A stretch of 64,000 bases of DNA from Metellina segmentata (lineage: Eukaryota; Arthropoda; Arachnida; Araneae; Tetragnathidae). The notes beneath the pieces are model-generated. The model saw only the letters and a list, made by a program, of their open reading frames with translations, was not told where the DNA came from and made no database searches. How positions within the stretch are numbered: the stretch's first letter is position 1; every line of letters starts with the position of its first letter. Below, piece after piece: positions 22,719 through 36,909 of the stretch. The stretch spans positions 105,328 to 169,327 of the forward strand of contig CANAIC010000106.1 in the NCBI GenBank assembly GCA_947359465.1, written 5' to 3'. Both the position numbers and the translations under genes were made by a program.

Positions 22719-23772
22719 ATATATATATATATATATTTCCACTTTTACTTTTTATATTTTTATTTGCAAGAAAGAGGGGTGTTTTTACACATTTCGATTT
22801 ATCATAGATGAATCCTAGTAAAATATGCATATAAGTGAGAAAAAAATGTGATTAGGAAGGCCATAAAGTTGGATGGAATGTTATTGAATTCAAGTGAGTA
22901 TGAATGGTCCGAGATAGTTGTGAAAAGTACCCCCTTTGAGATTTATTCGCAGGCAGCCAGTAAAATGGGGTTTTGACATTCAACAACAATTCACCAATGG
23001 TAAATGAAAGTATCCAACCCCTAAATGAAATAAAGTGCGATTTTAGAACATCTATTTGAACTTGATTGTCAAACACTACCTTTTAAAGTTTTGTTGTACC
23101 CGGTTGGCGTAGCCGTCGAATGCAACGAGAAGAGAGAACGATAAACACAGCTAACATGCTTGGAGTTATTATTAATTGAAATGACTGTTAGAACACTTTG
23201 TTCTGTGGAAACAACTATCCCTCTTTTGTAAAATCAGTTCAAAGGTATTGTTATGGGGGAAGAAAAAGAAAAGATTCCATTGTTATCGGATCCTCCCATT
23301 CTTGTTCGATTGTTATTATACCGATCAATAGATTTCAGTCTTTTGCAATTCAAAAGATTTCAATTGTTGGTTGCCATTTGAATGGTTTTTATTGTATTCC
23401 ATTATTGTTCACTCAACTGTTGTCGAATGGACTGTTTAAATTTCATTCTTTCTAAGAGCATTGTCTCCACACTACTATACTATAAATAAATTGTTGTAGT
23501 ACAACAAATAAAGGCATGTTTTTCCTTTGTTGTTCTGATTAACAACGTTTATGCCCTCCACGACCAGGAATCGAACAGGGAGCAGGAATATACTCGTATT
23601 TAGAGGTAAAGTTTCGATGCAATTTGAAGTATTCGATAGTTTACTTAAATATGTGTAACTTTTCTCTATGCTCCCTCTAACATACAAGTATATTTCTAAC
23701 CATTTTCGAAGCAATCCCTACTGCCTTCAAATATTCCTCACTTTGTTTTTAGGTATTTATGATCAAACGTCC

Positions 23773-23884
23773 GCCCACGGGCATATTATGGTCAATTCTC
23801 CCGTTCTCATTCGATCACCAAAGATAAGCACATTCGGATGTGCTCAGTACTTGGTAGAGTGACCACTTAGGAACACCACGTGCT
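23773..23884 (+). pseudogene. 5S rRNA-derived pseudogene, unit 14
   Basis: Unit 22737-23908. Standard body; the base just 5' is changed (CGTCCGCCC). TA tract 23884-23908 (25 bp). Spacer variants GGCCATAAAG and TTTGAGATTT are shared with unit 8. Confidence 0.85.
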
Positions 23885-24945
23885 ATATATATATATATAT
23901 ATATATATTTCCACTTTTACTTTTTATATTTTTATTTGCAAGAAAGAGGGATGTTTTTACACATTTCCGATTTATCATAGATGAATCCTAGTAAAATATG
24001 CATATAAGTGAGAAAAAAATGTGATTAGGAAGGCAATAAAGTTGGATGGAATGTTATTGAATTCAAGTGAGTATGAATGGTCCGAGATAGTTGTGAAAAG
24101 TACCCCCTTTGATATTTATTCGCAGGCAGCCAGTAAAATGGGGTTTTGACATTCAACAACAATTCACCAATGGTAAATAAAAGTATCCAACCCCTAAAGG
24201 AAATAAAGTGCGATTTTAGAACATCTATTTGAACTTGATTGTCAAACACTACCTTTTAAAGTTTTGTTGTACCCGGTTGGCGTAGCCGTCGAATGCAACG
24301 AGAAGAGAGAACGATAAACACAGCTAACATGCTTGGAGTTATTATTAATTGAAATGACTGTTAGAACACTTTGTTCTGTGGAAACAACTATCCCTCTTTT
24401 GTAAAATCAGTTCAAAGGTATTGTTATGGGGGAAGAATAAGAAAAGATTCCATTGTTATCGGATCCTCCCATTCTTGTTCGATTGTTATTATACCGATCA
24501 ATAGATTTCAGTCTTTTGCAATTCAAAAGATTTCAATTGTTGGTTGCCATTTGAATGGTTTTTATTGTATTCCATTATTGTTCACTCAACTGTTGTCGAA
24601 TGGACTGTTTAAATTTCATTCTTTCTAAGAGCATTGTCTCCACACTACTATACTATAAATAAATTGCTGTAGTACAACAAATAAAGGCATGTTTTTCCTT
24701 TGTTGTTCTGATTAACAACGTTTATGCCCTCCACGACCAGGAATCGAACAGGGAGCAGGAATATACTCGTATTTAGAGGTAAAGTTTCGATGCAATTTGA
24801 AGTATTCGATAGTTTACTTAAATATGTGTAACTTTTCTCTATGCTCCCTCTAACATACAAGTATATTTCTAACCATTTTCGAAGCAATCCCTACTGCCTT
24901 CAAATATTCCTCACTTTGTTTTTAGGTATTTATGATCAAACGTCT

Positions 24946-25055
24946 GCCCACGGGCATATTATGGTCAATTCTCCCGTTCTCATTCGATCACCAAAGATAA
25001 GCACATTCGGATGTGCTCAGTACTTGGTAGAGTGACCACTTAGGAACACCACGTG

Positions 25056-25057
<2 letters not shown>
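24946..25057 (+). pseudogene. 5S rRNA-derived pseudogene, unit 15
   Basis: Unit 23909-25089. Standard body; TA tract 25057-25089 (33 bp), followed by GGCCAC instead of TTTCCAC. Confidence 0.85.
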
Positions 25058-25092
<35 letters not shown>

Positions 25093-26126
25093 CACTTTTA
25101 CTTTTTATATTTTTATTTGCAAGAAAGAGGGTTTTTTTTACACATTTCCGATTTATCATAGATGAATCCTAGTAAAATATGCATATAAGTGAGAAAAAAA
25201 TGTGATTAGGAAGGCAATAAAGTTGGATGGAATGTTATTGAATTCAAGTGAGTATGAATGGTCCGAGATAGTTGTGAAAAGTACCCCCTTTGATATTTAT
25301 TCGCAGGCAGCCAGTTAAATGGGGTTTTGACATTCAACAACAATTCACCAATGGTAAATGAAAGTATCCAACCCCTAAAGGAAGTAAAGTGCGATTTTAG
25401 AACATCTATTTGAACTTGATTGTCAAACACTACCTTTTAAAGTTTTGTTGTACCCGGTTGGCGTAGCCGTCGAATGCAACGAGAAGGGAGAACGATAAAC
25501 ACAGCTAACATGCTTGGAGTTATTATTAATTGAAATGACTGTCAGAACACTTTGTTCTGTGGAAACAACTATCTCTCTTTTGTAAAATCAGTTCAAAGGT
25601 ATTGTTATGGGGGAAGAATAAGAAAAGATTTCATTGTTATCGGATCCTCCCATTCTTGTTCGATTGTTATTATACCGATCAATAGATTTCAGTCTTTTGC
25701 AATTCAAAAGATTTCAATTGTTGGTTGCCATTTGAATGGTTTTTATTGTATTCCATTATTGTTCACTCAACTGTTGTCGAATGGACTGTTTAAATTTCAT
25801 TCTTTCTAAGAGCATTGTCTCCACACTACTATACTATAAATAAATTGTTGTAGTACAACAAATAAAGGCATGTTTTTCCTTTTTTGTTCTGATTAACAAC
25901 ATTTATGCCCTCCACGACCAGGAATCGAACAGGGAGCAGGAATATACTCGTATTTAGAGGTAAAGTTTCGATACAATTTGAAATATTCAATAGTTTACTT
26001 AAATATGTGTAACTTTTCTCTATGCTCCCTCTAACATACAAGTATATTTCTAACCATTTTCGAAGTAATCCCTACTGCCTTCAAATATTCCTCACTTTGT
26101 TTTTAGGTATTTATGATCAAACGTCT

Positions 26127-26236
26127 GCCCACGGGCATATTATGGTCAATTCTCCCGTTCTCATTCGATCACCAAAGATAAGCACATTCGAATGTGCTCA
26201 GTACTTGGTAGAGTGACCACTTAGGAACACCACGTG

Positions 26237-26238
<2 letters not shown>
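26127..26238 (+). pseudogene. 5S rRNA-derived pseudogene, unit 16
   Basis: Unit 25090-26274. Palindrome variant TTCGAATG; TA tract 26238-26274 (37 bp). Nearly the same as unit 18. Confidence 0.85.
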
Positions 26239-26276
<38 letters not shown>

Positions 26277-27310
26277 CCACTTTTACTTTTTATATTTTTA
26301 TTTGCAAGAAAGAGGGGTGTTTTTACACATTTCGATTTATCATAGATGAATCCTAGTAAAATATGCATATAAGTGAGAAAAAAATGTGATTAGGAAGGCA
26401 ATAAAGTTGGATGGAATGTTATTGAATTCAAGTGAGTATGAATGGTCCGAGATAGTTGTGAAAAGTACCCCCTTTGATATTTATTCGCAGGCAGCCAGTA
26501 AAATGGGGTTTTGACATTCAACAACAATTCACCAATGGTAAATGAAAGTATCCAACCCCTAAAGGAAATAAAGTGCGATTTTAGAACATCTATTTGAACT
26601 TGATTGTCAAACACTACCTTTTAAAGTTTTGTTGTACCCGGTTGGCGTAGCCGTCGAATGCAACGAGAAGAGAGAACGATAAACACAGCTAACATGCTTG
26701 GAGTTATTATTAATTGAAATGACTGTTAGAACACTTTGTTCTGTGGAAACAACTATCCCTCTTTTGTAAAATCAGTTCAAAGGTATTGTTATGGGGGAAG
26801 AATAAGAAAAGATTCCATTGTTATCGGATCCTCCCATTCTTGTTCGATTGTTATTATACCGATCAATAGATTTCAGTCTTTTGCAATTCAAAATATTTCA
26901 ATTGTTGGTTGCCATTTGAATGGTTTTTATTGTATTCCATTATTGTTCACTCAACTGTTGTCGAATGGACTGTTTAAATTTCATTCTTTCTAAGAGGATT
27001 GTCTCCACACTACTATACTATAAATAAATTGTTGTAGTACAACAAATAAAGGCATGTTTTTCCTTTGTTGTTCTGATTAACAACGTTTATGCCCTCCACG
27101 ACCAGGAATCGAACAGGGTGCAGAAATATACTCGTATTTAGAGGTAAAGTTTCGATGCAATTTGAAGTATTCGATAGTTTACTTAAATATGTGTAACTTT
27201 TCTCTATGCTCCCTCTAACATACAAGTATATTTCTAACCATTTTCGAAGCAATCCCTACTGCCTTCAAATATTCCTCACTTTGTTTTTAGGTATTTATGA
27301 TCAAACGTCT

Positions 27311-27421
27311 GCCCACGGGCATATTATGGTCAATTCTCCCGTTCTCATTCGATCACCAAAGATAAGCACATTCGGATGTGCTCAGTACTTGGTAGAGTGA
27401 CCACTTAGGAACACCACGTGC

Positions 27422-27422
<1 letters not shown>
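27311..27422 (+). pseudogene. 5S rRNA-derived pseudogene, unit 17
   Basis: Unit 26275-27450. Standard body; TA tract 27422-27450 (29 bp), followed by GGCCAC. Confidence 0.85.
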
Positions 27423-27453
<31 letters not shown>

Positions 27454-28488
27454 CACTTTTACTTTTTATATTTTTATTTGCAAGAAAGAGGGTTTTTTTT
27501 TACACATTTCCGATTTATCATAGATGAATCCTAGTAAAATATGCATATAAGTGAGAAAAAAATGTGATTAGGAAGGCAATAAAGTTGGATGGAATGTTAT
27601 TGAATTCAAGTGAGTATGAATGGTCCGAGATAGTTGTGAAAAGTACCCCCTTTGATATTTATTCGCAGGCAGCCAGTTAAATGGGGTTTTGACATTCAAC
27701 AACAATTCACCAATGGTAAATGAAAGTATCCAACCCCTAAAGGAAGTAAAGTGCGATTTTAGAACATCTATTTGAACTTGATTGTCAAACACTACCTTTT
27801 AAAGTTTTGTTGTACCCGGTTGGCGTAGCCGTCGAATGCAACGAGAAGGGAGAACGATAAACACAGCTAACATGCTTGGAGTTATTATTAATTGAAATGA
27901 CTGTCAGAACACTTTGTTCTGTGGAAACAACTATCTCTCTTTTGTAAAATCAGTTCAAAGGTATTGTTATGGGGGAAGAATAAGAAAAGATTTCATTGTT
28001 ATCGGATCCTCCCATTCTTGTTCGATTGTTATTATACCGATCAATAGATTTCAGTCTTTTGCAATTCAAAAGATTTCAATTGTTGGTTGCCATTTGAATG
28101 GTTTTTATTGTATTCCATTATTGTTCACTCAACTGTTGTCGAATGGACTGTTTAAATTTCATTCTTTCTAAGAGCATTGTCTCCACACTACTATACTATA
28201 AATAAATTGTTGTAGTACAACAAATAAAGGCATGTTTTTCCTTTTTTGTTCTGATTAACAACATTTATGCCCTCCACGACCAGGAATCGAACAGGGAGCA
28301 GGAATATACTCGTATTTAGAGGTAAAGTTTCGATACAATTTGAAATATTCAATAGTTTACTTAAATATGTGTAACTTTTCTCTATGCTCCCTCTAACATA
28401 CAAGTATATTTCTAACCATTTTCGAAGTAATCCCTACTGCCTTCAAATATTCCTCACTTTGTTTTTAGGTATTTATGATCAAACGTCT

Positions 28489-28598
28489 GCCCACGGGCAT
28501 ATTATGGTCAATTCTCCCGTTCTCATTCGATCACCAAAGATAAGCACATTCGAATGTGCTCAGTACTTGGTAGAGTGACCACTTAGGAACACCACGTG

Positions 28599-28600
<2 letters not shown>
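28489..28600 (+). pseudogene. 5S rRNA-derived pseudogene, unit 18
   Basis: Unit 27451-28634. Palindrome variant TTCGAATG; TA tract 28600-28634 (35 bp). Confidence 0.85.
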
Positions 28601-28636
<36 letters not shown>

Positions 28637-29671
28637 CCACTTTTACTTTTTATATTTTTATTTGCAAGAAAGAGGGGTGTTTTTTACACATTTCGATTTA
28701 TCATAGATGAATCCTAGTAAAATATGCATATAAGTGAGAAAAAAATGTGATTAGGAAGGCAATAAAGTTGGATGGAATGTTATTGAATTCAAGTGAGTAT
28801 GAATGGTCCGAGATAGTTGTGAAAAGTACCCCCTTTGATATTTATTCGCAGGCAGCCAGTAAAATGGGGTTTTGACATTCAACAACAATTCACCAATGGT
28901 AAATGAAAGTATCCAACCCCTAAAGGAAATAAAGTGCGATTTTAGAACATCTATTTGAACTTGATTGTCAAACACTACCTTTTAAAGTTTTGTTGTACCC
29001 GGTTGGCGTAGCCGTCGAATGCAACGAGAAGAGAGAACGATAAACACAGCTAACATGCTTGGAGTTATTATTAATTGAAATGACTGTTAGAACACTTTGT
29101 TCTGTGGAAACAACTATCCCTCTTTTGTAAAATCAGTTCAAAGGTATTGTTATGGGGGAAGAATAAGAAAAGATTCCATTGTTATCGGATCCTCCCATTC
29201 TTGTTCGATTGTTATTATACCGATCAATAGATTTCAGTCTTTTGCAATTCAAAAGATTTCAATTGTTGGTTGCCATTTGAATGGTTTTTATTGTATTCCA
29301 TTTTTGTTCACTCAACTGTTGTCGAATGGACTGTTTAAATTTCATTCTTTCTAAGAGCATTGTCTCCACACTACTATACTATAAATAAATTGTTGTAGTA
29401 CAACAAATAAAGGCATGTTTTTCCTTTGTTGTTCTGATTAACAACGTTTATGCCCTCCACGACCAGGAATCGAACAGGGTGCAGAAATATACTCGTATTT
29501 AGAGGTAAAGTTTCGATGCAATTTGAAGTATTCGATAGTTTACTTAAATATGTGTAACTTTTCTCTATGCTCCCTCTAACATACAAGTATATTTCTAACC
29601 ATTTTCGAAGCAATCCCTACTGCCTTCAAATATTCCTCACTTTGTTTTTAGGTATTTATGATCAAACGTCA

Positions 29672-29781
29672 GCCAACGGCCATATTATGGTCAATTCTAC
29701 CGTTCTCATTCGATCACCAAAGATAAGCACATTCGGATGTGCTCAGTACCTGGGAGAGTGACCACTTAGGAACACCACGTG

Positions 29782-29783
<2 letters not shown>
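29672..29783 (+). pseudogene. 5S rRNA-derived pseudogene, unit 19, divergent type
   Basis: Unit 28635-29851. Begins GCCAACGGCCAT, closer to canonical 5S at positions 4 and 9, and has TCTACCG and CAGTACCTGGGAG. Shared only with unit 23. TA tract 29783-29851 (69 bp), followed by GGCCAC. Confidence 0.85.
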
Positions 29784-29854
<71 letters not shown>

Positions 29855-30887
29855 CACTTTTACTTTTTATATTTTTATTTGCAAGAAAGAGGGTTTTTTT
29901 TACACATTTCCGATTTATCATAGATGAATCCTAGTAAAATATGCATATAAGTGAGAAAAAAATGTGATTAGGAAGGCAATAAAGTTGGATGGAATGTTAT
30001 TGAATTCAAGTGAGTATGAATGGTCCGAGATAGTTGTGAAAAGTACCCCTTTGATATTTATTCGCAGGCAGCCAGTTAAATGGGGTTTTGACATTCAACA
30101 ACAATTCACCAATGGTAAATGAAAGTATCCAACCCCTAAAGGAAGTAAAGTGCGATTTTAGAACATCTATTTGAACTTGATTGTCAAACACTACCTTTTA
30201 AAGTTTTGTTGTACCCGGTTGGCGTAGCCGTCGAATGCAACGAGAAGGGAGAACGATAAACACAGCTAACATGCTTGGAGTTATTATTAATTGAAATAAC
30301 TGTTAGAACACTTTGTTCTGTGGAAACAACTATCCCTCTTTTGTAAAATCAGTTCAAAGGTATTGTTATGGGGGAAGAATAAGAAAAGATTCCATTGTTA
30401 TCGGATCCTCCCATTCTTGTTCGATTGTTATTATACCGATCAATAGATTTCAGTCTTTTGCAATTCAAAAGATTTCAATTGTTGGTTGCCATTTGAATGG
30501 TTTTTATTGTATTCCATTATTGTTCACTCAACTGTTGTCGAAAGGACTGTTTAAATTTCATTCTTTCTAAGAGCATTGTCTCCACACTACTATACTATAA
30601 ATAAATTGTTGTAGTACAACAAATAAAGGCATGTTTTTCCTTTGTTGTTCTGATTAACAACATTTATGCCCTCCACGACCAGGAATCGAACAGGGAGCAG
30701 GAATATACTCGTATTTAGAGGTAAAGTTTCGATACAATTTGAAGTATTCAATAGTTTACTTAAATATGTGTAACTTTTCTCTATGCTCCCTCTAACATAC
30801 AAGTATATTTCTAACCATTTTCGAAGCAATCCCTACTGCCTTCAAATATTCCTCACTTTGTTTTTAGGTATTTATGATCAAACGTCT

Positions 30888-30997
30888 GCCCACGGACATA
30901 TTATGGTCAATTCTCCCGTTCTCATTCGATCACCAAAGATAAGCACATTCGGATGTGCTCAGTACTTGGTAGAGTGACCACTTAGGAACACCACGTG

Positions 30998-30999
<2 letters not shown>
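30888..30999 (+). pseudogene. 5S rRNA-derived pseudogene, unit 20
   Basis: Unit 29852-31041. Variant GCCCACGGACAT shared with units 21 and 22. TA tract 30999-31041 (43 bp). Confidence 0.85.
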
Positions 31000-31043
<44 letters not shown>

Positions 31044-32078
31044 CCACTTTTACTTTTTATATTTTTATTTGCAAGAAAGAGGGGTGTTTTTACACATTTC
31101 CGATTTATCATAGATGAATCCTAGTAAAATATGCATATAAGTGAGAAAAAAATGTGATTAGGAAGGCAATAAAGTTGGATGGAATGTTATTGAATTCAAG
31201 TGAGTATGAATGGTCCGAGATAGTTGTGAAAAGTAACCCCTTTGATATTTATTCGCAGGCAGCCAGTTAAATGGGGTTTTGACATTCAACAACAATTCAC
31301 CAATGGTAAATGAAAGTATCCAACCCCTAAAGGAAGTAAAGTGCGATTTTAGAACATCTATTTGAACTTGATTGTCAAACACTACCTTTTAAAGTTTTGT
31401 TGTACCCGGTTGGCGTAGCCGTCGAATGCAACGAGAAGGGAGAACGATAAACACAGCTAACATGCTTGGAGTTATTATTAATTGAAATGACTGTTAGAAC
31501 ACTTTGTTCTGTGGAAACAACTATCCCTCTTTTGTAAAATCAGTTCAAAGGTATTGTTATGGGGGAAGAATAAGAAAAGATTCCATTGTTATCGGATCCT
31601 CCCATTCTTGTTCGATTGTTATTATACCGATCAATAGATTTCAGTCTTTTGCAATTCAAAAGATTTCAATTGTTGGTTGCCATTTGAATGGTTTTTATTG
31701 TATTCCATTATTGTTCACTCAACTGTTGTCGAAAGGACTGTTTAAATTTCATTCTTTCTAAGAGCATTGTCTCCACACTACTATACTATAAATAAATTGT
31801 TGTAGTACAACAAATAAAGGCATGTTTTTCCTTTGTTGTTCTGATTAACAACATTTATGCCCTCCACGACCAGGAATCGAACAGGGAGCAGGAATATACT
31901 CGTATTTAGAGGTAAAGTTTCGATACAATTTGAAGTATTCAATAGTTTACTTAAATATGTGTAACTTTTCTCTATGCTCCCTCTAACATACAAGTATATT
32001 TCTAACCATTTTCGAAGCAATCCCTACTGCCTTCAAATATTCCTCACTTTGTTTTTAGGTATTTATGATCAAACGTCT

Positions 32079-32189
32079 GCCCACGGACATATTATGGTCA
32101 ATTCTCCCCGTTCTCATTCGATCACCAAAGATAAGCACATTCGGATGTGCTCAGTACTTGGTAGAGTGACCACTTAGGAACACCACGTG

Positions 32190-32191
<2 letters not shown>
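32079..32191 (+). pseudogene. 5S rRNA-derived pseudogene, unit 21
   Basis: Unit 31042-32231. GCCCACGGACAT variant with one inserted C (CTCCCCGTTC, also seen in unit 4). TA tract 32191-32231 (41 bp). Confidence 0.85.
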
Positions 32192-32233
<42 letters not shown>

Positions 32234-33269
32234 CCACTTTTACTTTTTATATTTTTATTTGCAAGAAAGAGGGGTGTTTTTACACATTTCCGATTTATCA
32301 TAGATGAATCCTAGTAAAATATGCATATAAGTGAGAAAAAAATGTGATTAGGAAGGCAATAAAGTTGGATGGAATGTTATTGAATTCATTTGAGTATGAA
32401 TGGTCCGAGATAGTTGTGAAAAGTACCCCCTTTGATATTTATTCGCAGGCAGCCAGTTAAATGGGGTTTTGACATTCAACAACAATTCACCAATGGTAAA
32501 TGAAAGTATCCAACCCCTAAAGGAAGTAAAGTGCGATTTTAGAACATCTATTTGAACTTGATTGTCAAACACTACCTTTTAAAGTTTTGTTGTACCCGGT
32601 TGGCGTAGCCGTCGAATGCAACGCGAAGGGAGAACGATAAACACAGCTAACATGCTTGGAGTTATTATTAATTGAAATGACTGTTAGAACACTTTGTTCT
32701 GTGGAAACAACTATCCCTCTTTTGTAAAATCAGTTCAAAGGTATTGTTATGGGGGAAGAATAAGAAAAGATTCCATTGTTATCGGATCCTCCCATTCTTG
32801 TTCGATTGTTATTATACCGATCAATAGATTTCAGTCTTTTGCAATTCAAAAGATTCCAATTGTTGGTTGCCATTTGAATGGTTTTTATTGTATTCCATTA
32901 TTGTTCACTCAACTGTTGTCGAATGGACTGTTTAAATTTCATTCTTTCTAAGAGCATTGTCCTCCACACTACTATACTATAAATAAATTGTTGTAGTACA
33001 ACAAATAAAGGCATGTTTTTCCTTTGTTGTTCTGATTAACAACGTTTATGCCCTCCACGACCAGGAATCGAACAGGGAGCAGGAATATACTCGTATTTAG
33101 AGGTAAAGTTTCGATACAATTTGAAGTATTCGATAGTTTACTTAAATATGTGTTACTTTTCTCTATGCTCCCTCTAACATACAAGTGTATTTCTAACCAT
33201 TTTCGAAGCAATCCCTACTGCCTTCAAATATTCCTCACTTTGTTTTTAGGTATTTATGATCAAACGTCT

Positions 33270-33379
33270 GCCCACGGACATATTATGGTCAATTCTCCCG
33301 TTCTCATTCGATCACCAAAGATAAGCACATTCGGATGTGCTCAGTACTTGGTAGAGTGACCACTTAGGAACACCACGTG

Positions 33380-33381
<2 letters not shown>
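33270..33381 (+). pseudogene. 5S rRNA-derived pseudogene, unit 22
   Basis: Unit 32232-33409. GCCCACGGACAT variant; TA tract 33381-33409 (29 bp). Spacer marker GTGTTACTTTT shared with unit 23. Confidence 0.85.
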
Positions 33382-33411
<30 letters not shown>

Positions 33412-34447
33412 CCACTTTTACTTTTTTATATTTTTATTTGCAAGAAAGAGGGGTGTTTTTACACATTTCCGATTTATCATAGATGAATCCTAGTAAAATA
33501 TGCATATAAGTGAGAAAAAAATGTGATTAGGAAGGCAATAAAGTTGGATGGAATGTTATTGAATTCAAGTGAGTATGAATGGTCCGAGATAGTTGTGAAA
33601 AGTACCCACTTTGATATTTATTCGCAGGCAGCCAGTTAAATGGGGTTTTGACATTCAACAACAATTCACCAATGGTAAATGAAAGTATCCAACCCCTAAA
33701 GGAAGTAAAGTGCGATTTTAGAACATCTATTTGAACTTGATTGTCAAACACTACCTTTTAAAGTTTTGTTGTACCCGGTTGGCGTAGCCGTCGAATGCAA
33801 CGCGAAGGGAGAACGATAAACACAGCTAACATGCTTGGAGTTATTATTAATTGAAATGACTGTTAGAACACTTTGTTCTGTGGAAACAACTATCCCTCTT
33901 TTGTAAAATCAGTTCAAAGGTATTGTTATGGGGGAAGAATAAGAAAAGATTCCATTGTTATCGGATCCTCCCATTCTTGTTCGATTGTTATTATACCGAT
34001 CAATAGATTTCAGTCTTTTGCAATTCAAAAGATTCCAATTGTTGGTTGCCATTTGAATGGTTTTTATTGTATTCCATTATTGTTCACTCAACTGTTGTCG
34101 AATGGACTGTTTAAATTTCATTCTTTCTAAGAGCATTGTCTCCACACTACTATACTATAAATAAATTGTTGTAGTACAACAAATAAAGGCATGTTTTTCC
34201 TTTGTTGTTCTGATTAACAACGTTTATGCCCTCCACGACCAGGAATCGAACAGGGAGCAGGAATATACTCGTATTTAGAGGTAAAGTTTCGATGCAATTT
34301 GAAGTATTCGATAGTTTACTTAAATATGTGTTACTTTTCTCTATGCTCCCTCTAACATACAAGTATATTTCTAACCATTTTCGAAGCAATCCCTACTGCC
34401 TTCAAATATTCCTCACTTTGTTTTTAGGTATTTATGATCAAACGTCA

Positions 34448-34557
34448 GCCAACGGCCATATTATGGTCAATTCTACCGTTCTCATTCGATCACCAAAGAT
34501 AAGCACATTCGGATGTGCTCAGTACCTGGGAGAGTGACCACTTAGGAACACCACGTG

Positions 34558-34559
<2 letters not shown>
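34448..34559 (+). pseudogene. 5S rRNA-derived pseudogene, unit 23, divergent type
   Basis: Unit 33410-34589. Same GCCAACGGCCAT type as unit 19, with CAGTACCTGGGAG. TA tract 34559-34589 (31 bp), followed by GGCCAC. Confidence 0.85.
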
Positions 34560-34592
<33 letters not shown>

Positions 34593-35626
34593 CACTTTTA
34601 CTTTTTATATTTTTATTTGCAAGAAAGAGGGTTTTTTTTACACATTTCCGATTTATCATAGATGAATCCTAGTAAAATATGCATATAAGTGAGAAAAAAA
34701 TGTGATTAGGAAGGCAATAAAGTTGGATGGAATGTTATTGAATTCAAGTGAGTATGAATGGTCCGAGATAGTTGTGAAAAGTACCCCCTTTGATATTTAT
34801 TCGCAGGCAGCCAGTTAAATGGGGTTTTGACATTCAACAACAATTCACCAATGGTAAATGAAAGTATCCAACCCCTAAAGGAAGTAAAGTGCGATTTTAG
34901 AACATCTATTTGAACTTGATTGTCAAACACTACCTTTTAAAGTTTTGTTGTACCCGGTTGGCGTAGCCGTCGAATGCAACGAGAAGAGAGAACGATAAAC
35001 ACAGCTAACATGCTTGGAGTTATTATTAATTGAAATGACTGTTAGAACACTTTGTTCTGTGGAAACAACTATCCCTCTTTTGTAAAATCAGTTCAAAGGT
35101 ATTGTTATGGGGAAAGAATAAGAAAAGATTCCATTGTTATCGGATCCTCCCATTCTTGTTCGATTGTTATTATACCGATCAATAGATTTCAGTCTTTTGC
35201 AATTCAAAAGATTTCAATTATTGGTTGCCATTTGAATGGTTTTTATTGTATTCCATTATTGTTCACTCAACTGTTGTCGAATGGACTGTTTAAATTTCAT
35301 TCTTTCTAAGAGCATTGTCTCCACACTACTATACTATAAATAAATTGTTGTAGTACAACAAATAAAGGCATGTTTTTCCTTTGTTGTTCTGATTAACAAC
35401 ATTTATGCCCTCCACGACCAGGAATCGAACAGGGAGCAGGAATATACTCGTATTTAGAGGTAAAGTTTCGATACAATTTGAAGTATTCAATAGTTTACTT
35501 AAATATGTGTAACTTTTCTCTATGCTCCCTCTAACATACAAGTATATTTCTAACCATTTTCGAAGCAATCCCTACTGCCTTCAAATATTCCTCACTTTGT
35601 TTTTAGGTATTTATGATCAAACGTCT

Positions 35627-35738
35627 GCCCACGGGCATATTATGGTCAATTCTCCCGTTCTCATTCGATCACCAAAGATAAGCACATTCGGATGTGCTCA
35701 GTACTTGGTAGAGTGACCACTTAAGAACACCACGTGCT
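35627..35738 (+). pseudogene. 5S rRNA-derived pseudogene, unit 24
   Basis: Unit 34590-35760. Has CTTAAGAACACC. Its TA tract (35738-35760, 23 bp) is interrupted by a C and ends ATTTATTTCC, the only clearly impure short tract. Confidence 0.85.
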
Positions 35739-36797
35739 ATATATATACATATATATTTATTTCCACTTTTACTTTTTATATTTTTATTTGCAAGAAAGAG
35801 GGGTGTTTTTACACATTTCCGATTTATCATAGATGAATCCTAGTAAAATATGCATATTTGTGAGAAAAAAATGTGATTAGGAAGGCAATAAAGTTGGATG
35901 GAATGTTATTGAATTCAAGTGAGTATGAATGGTCCGAGATAGTTGTGAAAAGTACCCCCTTTGATATTTATTCGCAGGCAGCCAGTTAAATGGGGTTTTG
36001 ACATTCAACAACAATTCACCAATGGTAAATGAAAGTATCCAACCCCTAAAGGAAGTAAAGTGCGATTTTAGAACATCTATTTGAACTTGATTGTCAAACA
36101 CTACCTTTTAAAGTTTTGTTGTACCCGGTTGGCGTAGCCGTCGAATGCAACGAGAAGAGAGAACGATAAACACAGCTAACATGCTTGGAGTTATTATTAA
36201 TTGAAATGACTGTTAGAACACTTTGTTCTGTGGAAACAACTATCCCTCTTTTGTAAAATCAGTTCAAAGGTATTGTTATGGGGGAAGAATAAGAAAAGAT
36301 TCCATTGTTATCGGATCCTCCCATTCTTGTTCGATTGTTATTATACCGATCAATAGATTTCAGTCTTTTGCAATTCAAAAGATTTCAATTGTTGGTTGCC
36401 ATTTGAATGGTTTTTATTGTATTCCATTATTGTTCACTCAACTGTTGTCGAATGGACTGTTTAAATTTCATTCTTTCTAAGAGCATTGTCTCCACACTAC
36501 TATACTATAAATAAATTGTTGTAGTACAACAAATAAAGGCATGTTTTTCCTTTGTTGTTCTGATTAACAACATTTATGCCCTCCACGACCAGGAATCGAA
36601 CAGGGAGCAGGAATATACTCGTATTTAGAGGTAAAGTTTCGATACAATTTGAAGTATTCAATAGTTTACTTAAATATGTGTAACTTTTCTCTATGCTCCC
36701 TCTAACATACAAGTATATTTCTAACCATTTTCGAAGCAATCCCTACTGCCTTCAAATATTCCTCACTTTGTTTTTAGGTATTTATGATCAAACGTCT

Positions 36798-36909
36798 GCC
36801 CACGGGCATATTATGGTCAATTCTCCCGTTCTCATTCGATCACCAAAGATAAGCACATTCGGATGTGCTCAGTACTTGGTAGAGTGACCACTTAGGAACA
36901 CCACGTGCT
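36798..36909 (+). pseudogene. 5S rRNA-derived pseudogene, unit 25
   Basis: Unit 35761-36933. Standard body; TA tract 36909-36933 (25 bp). Confidence 0.85.
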
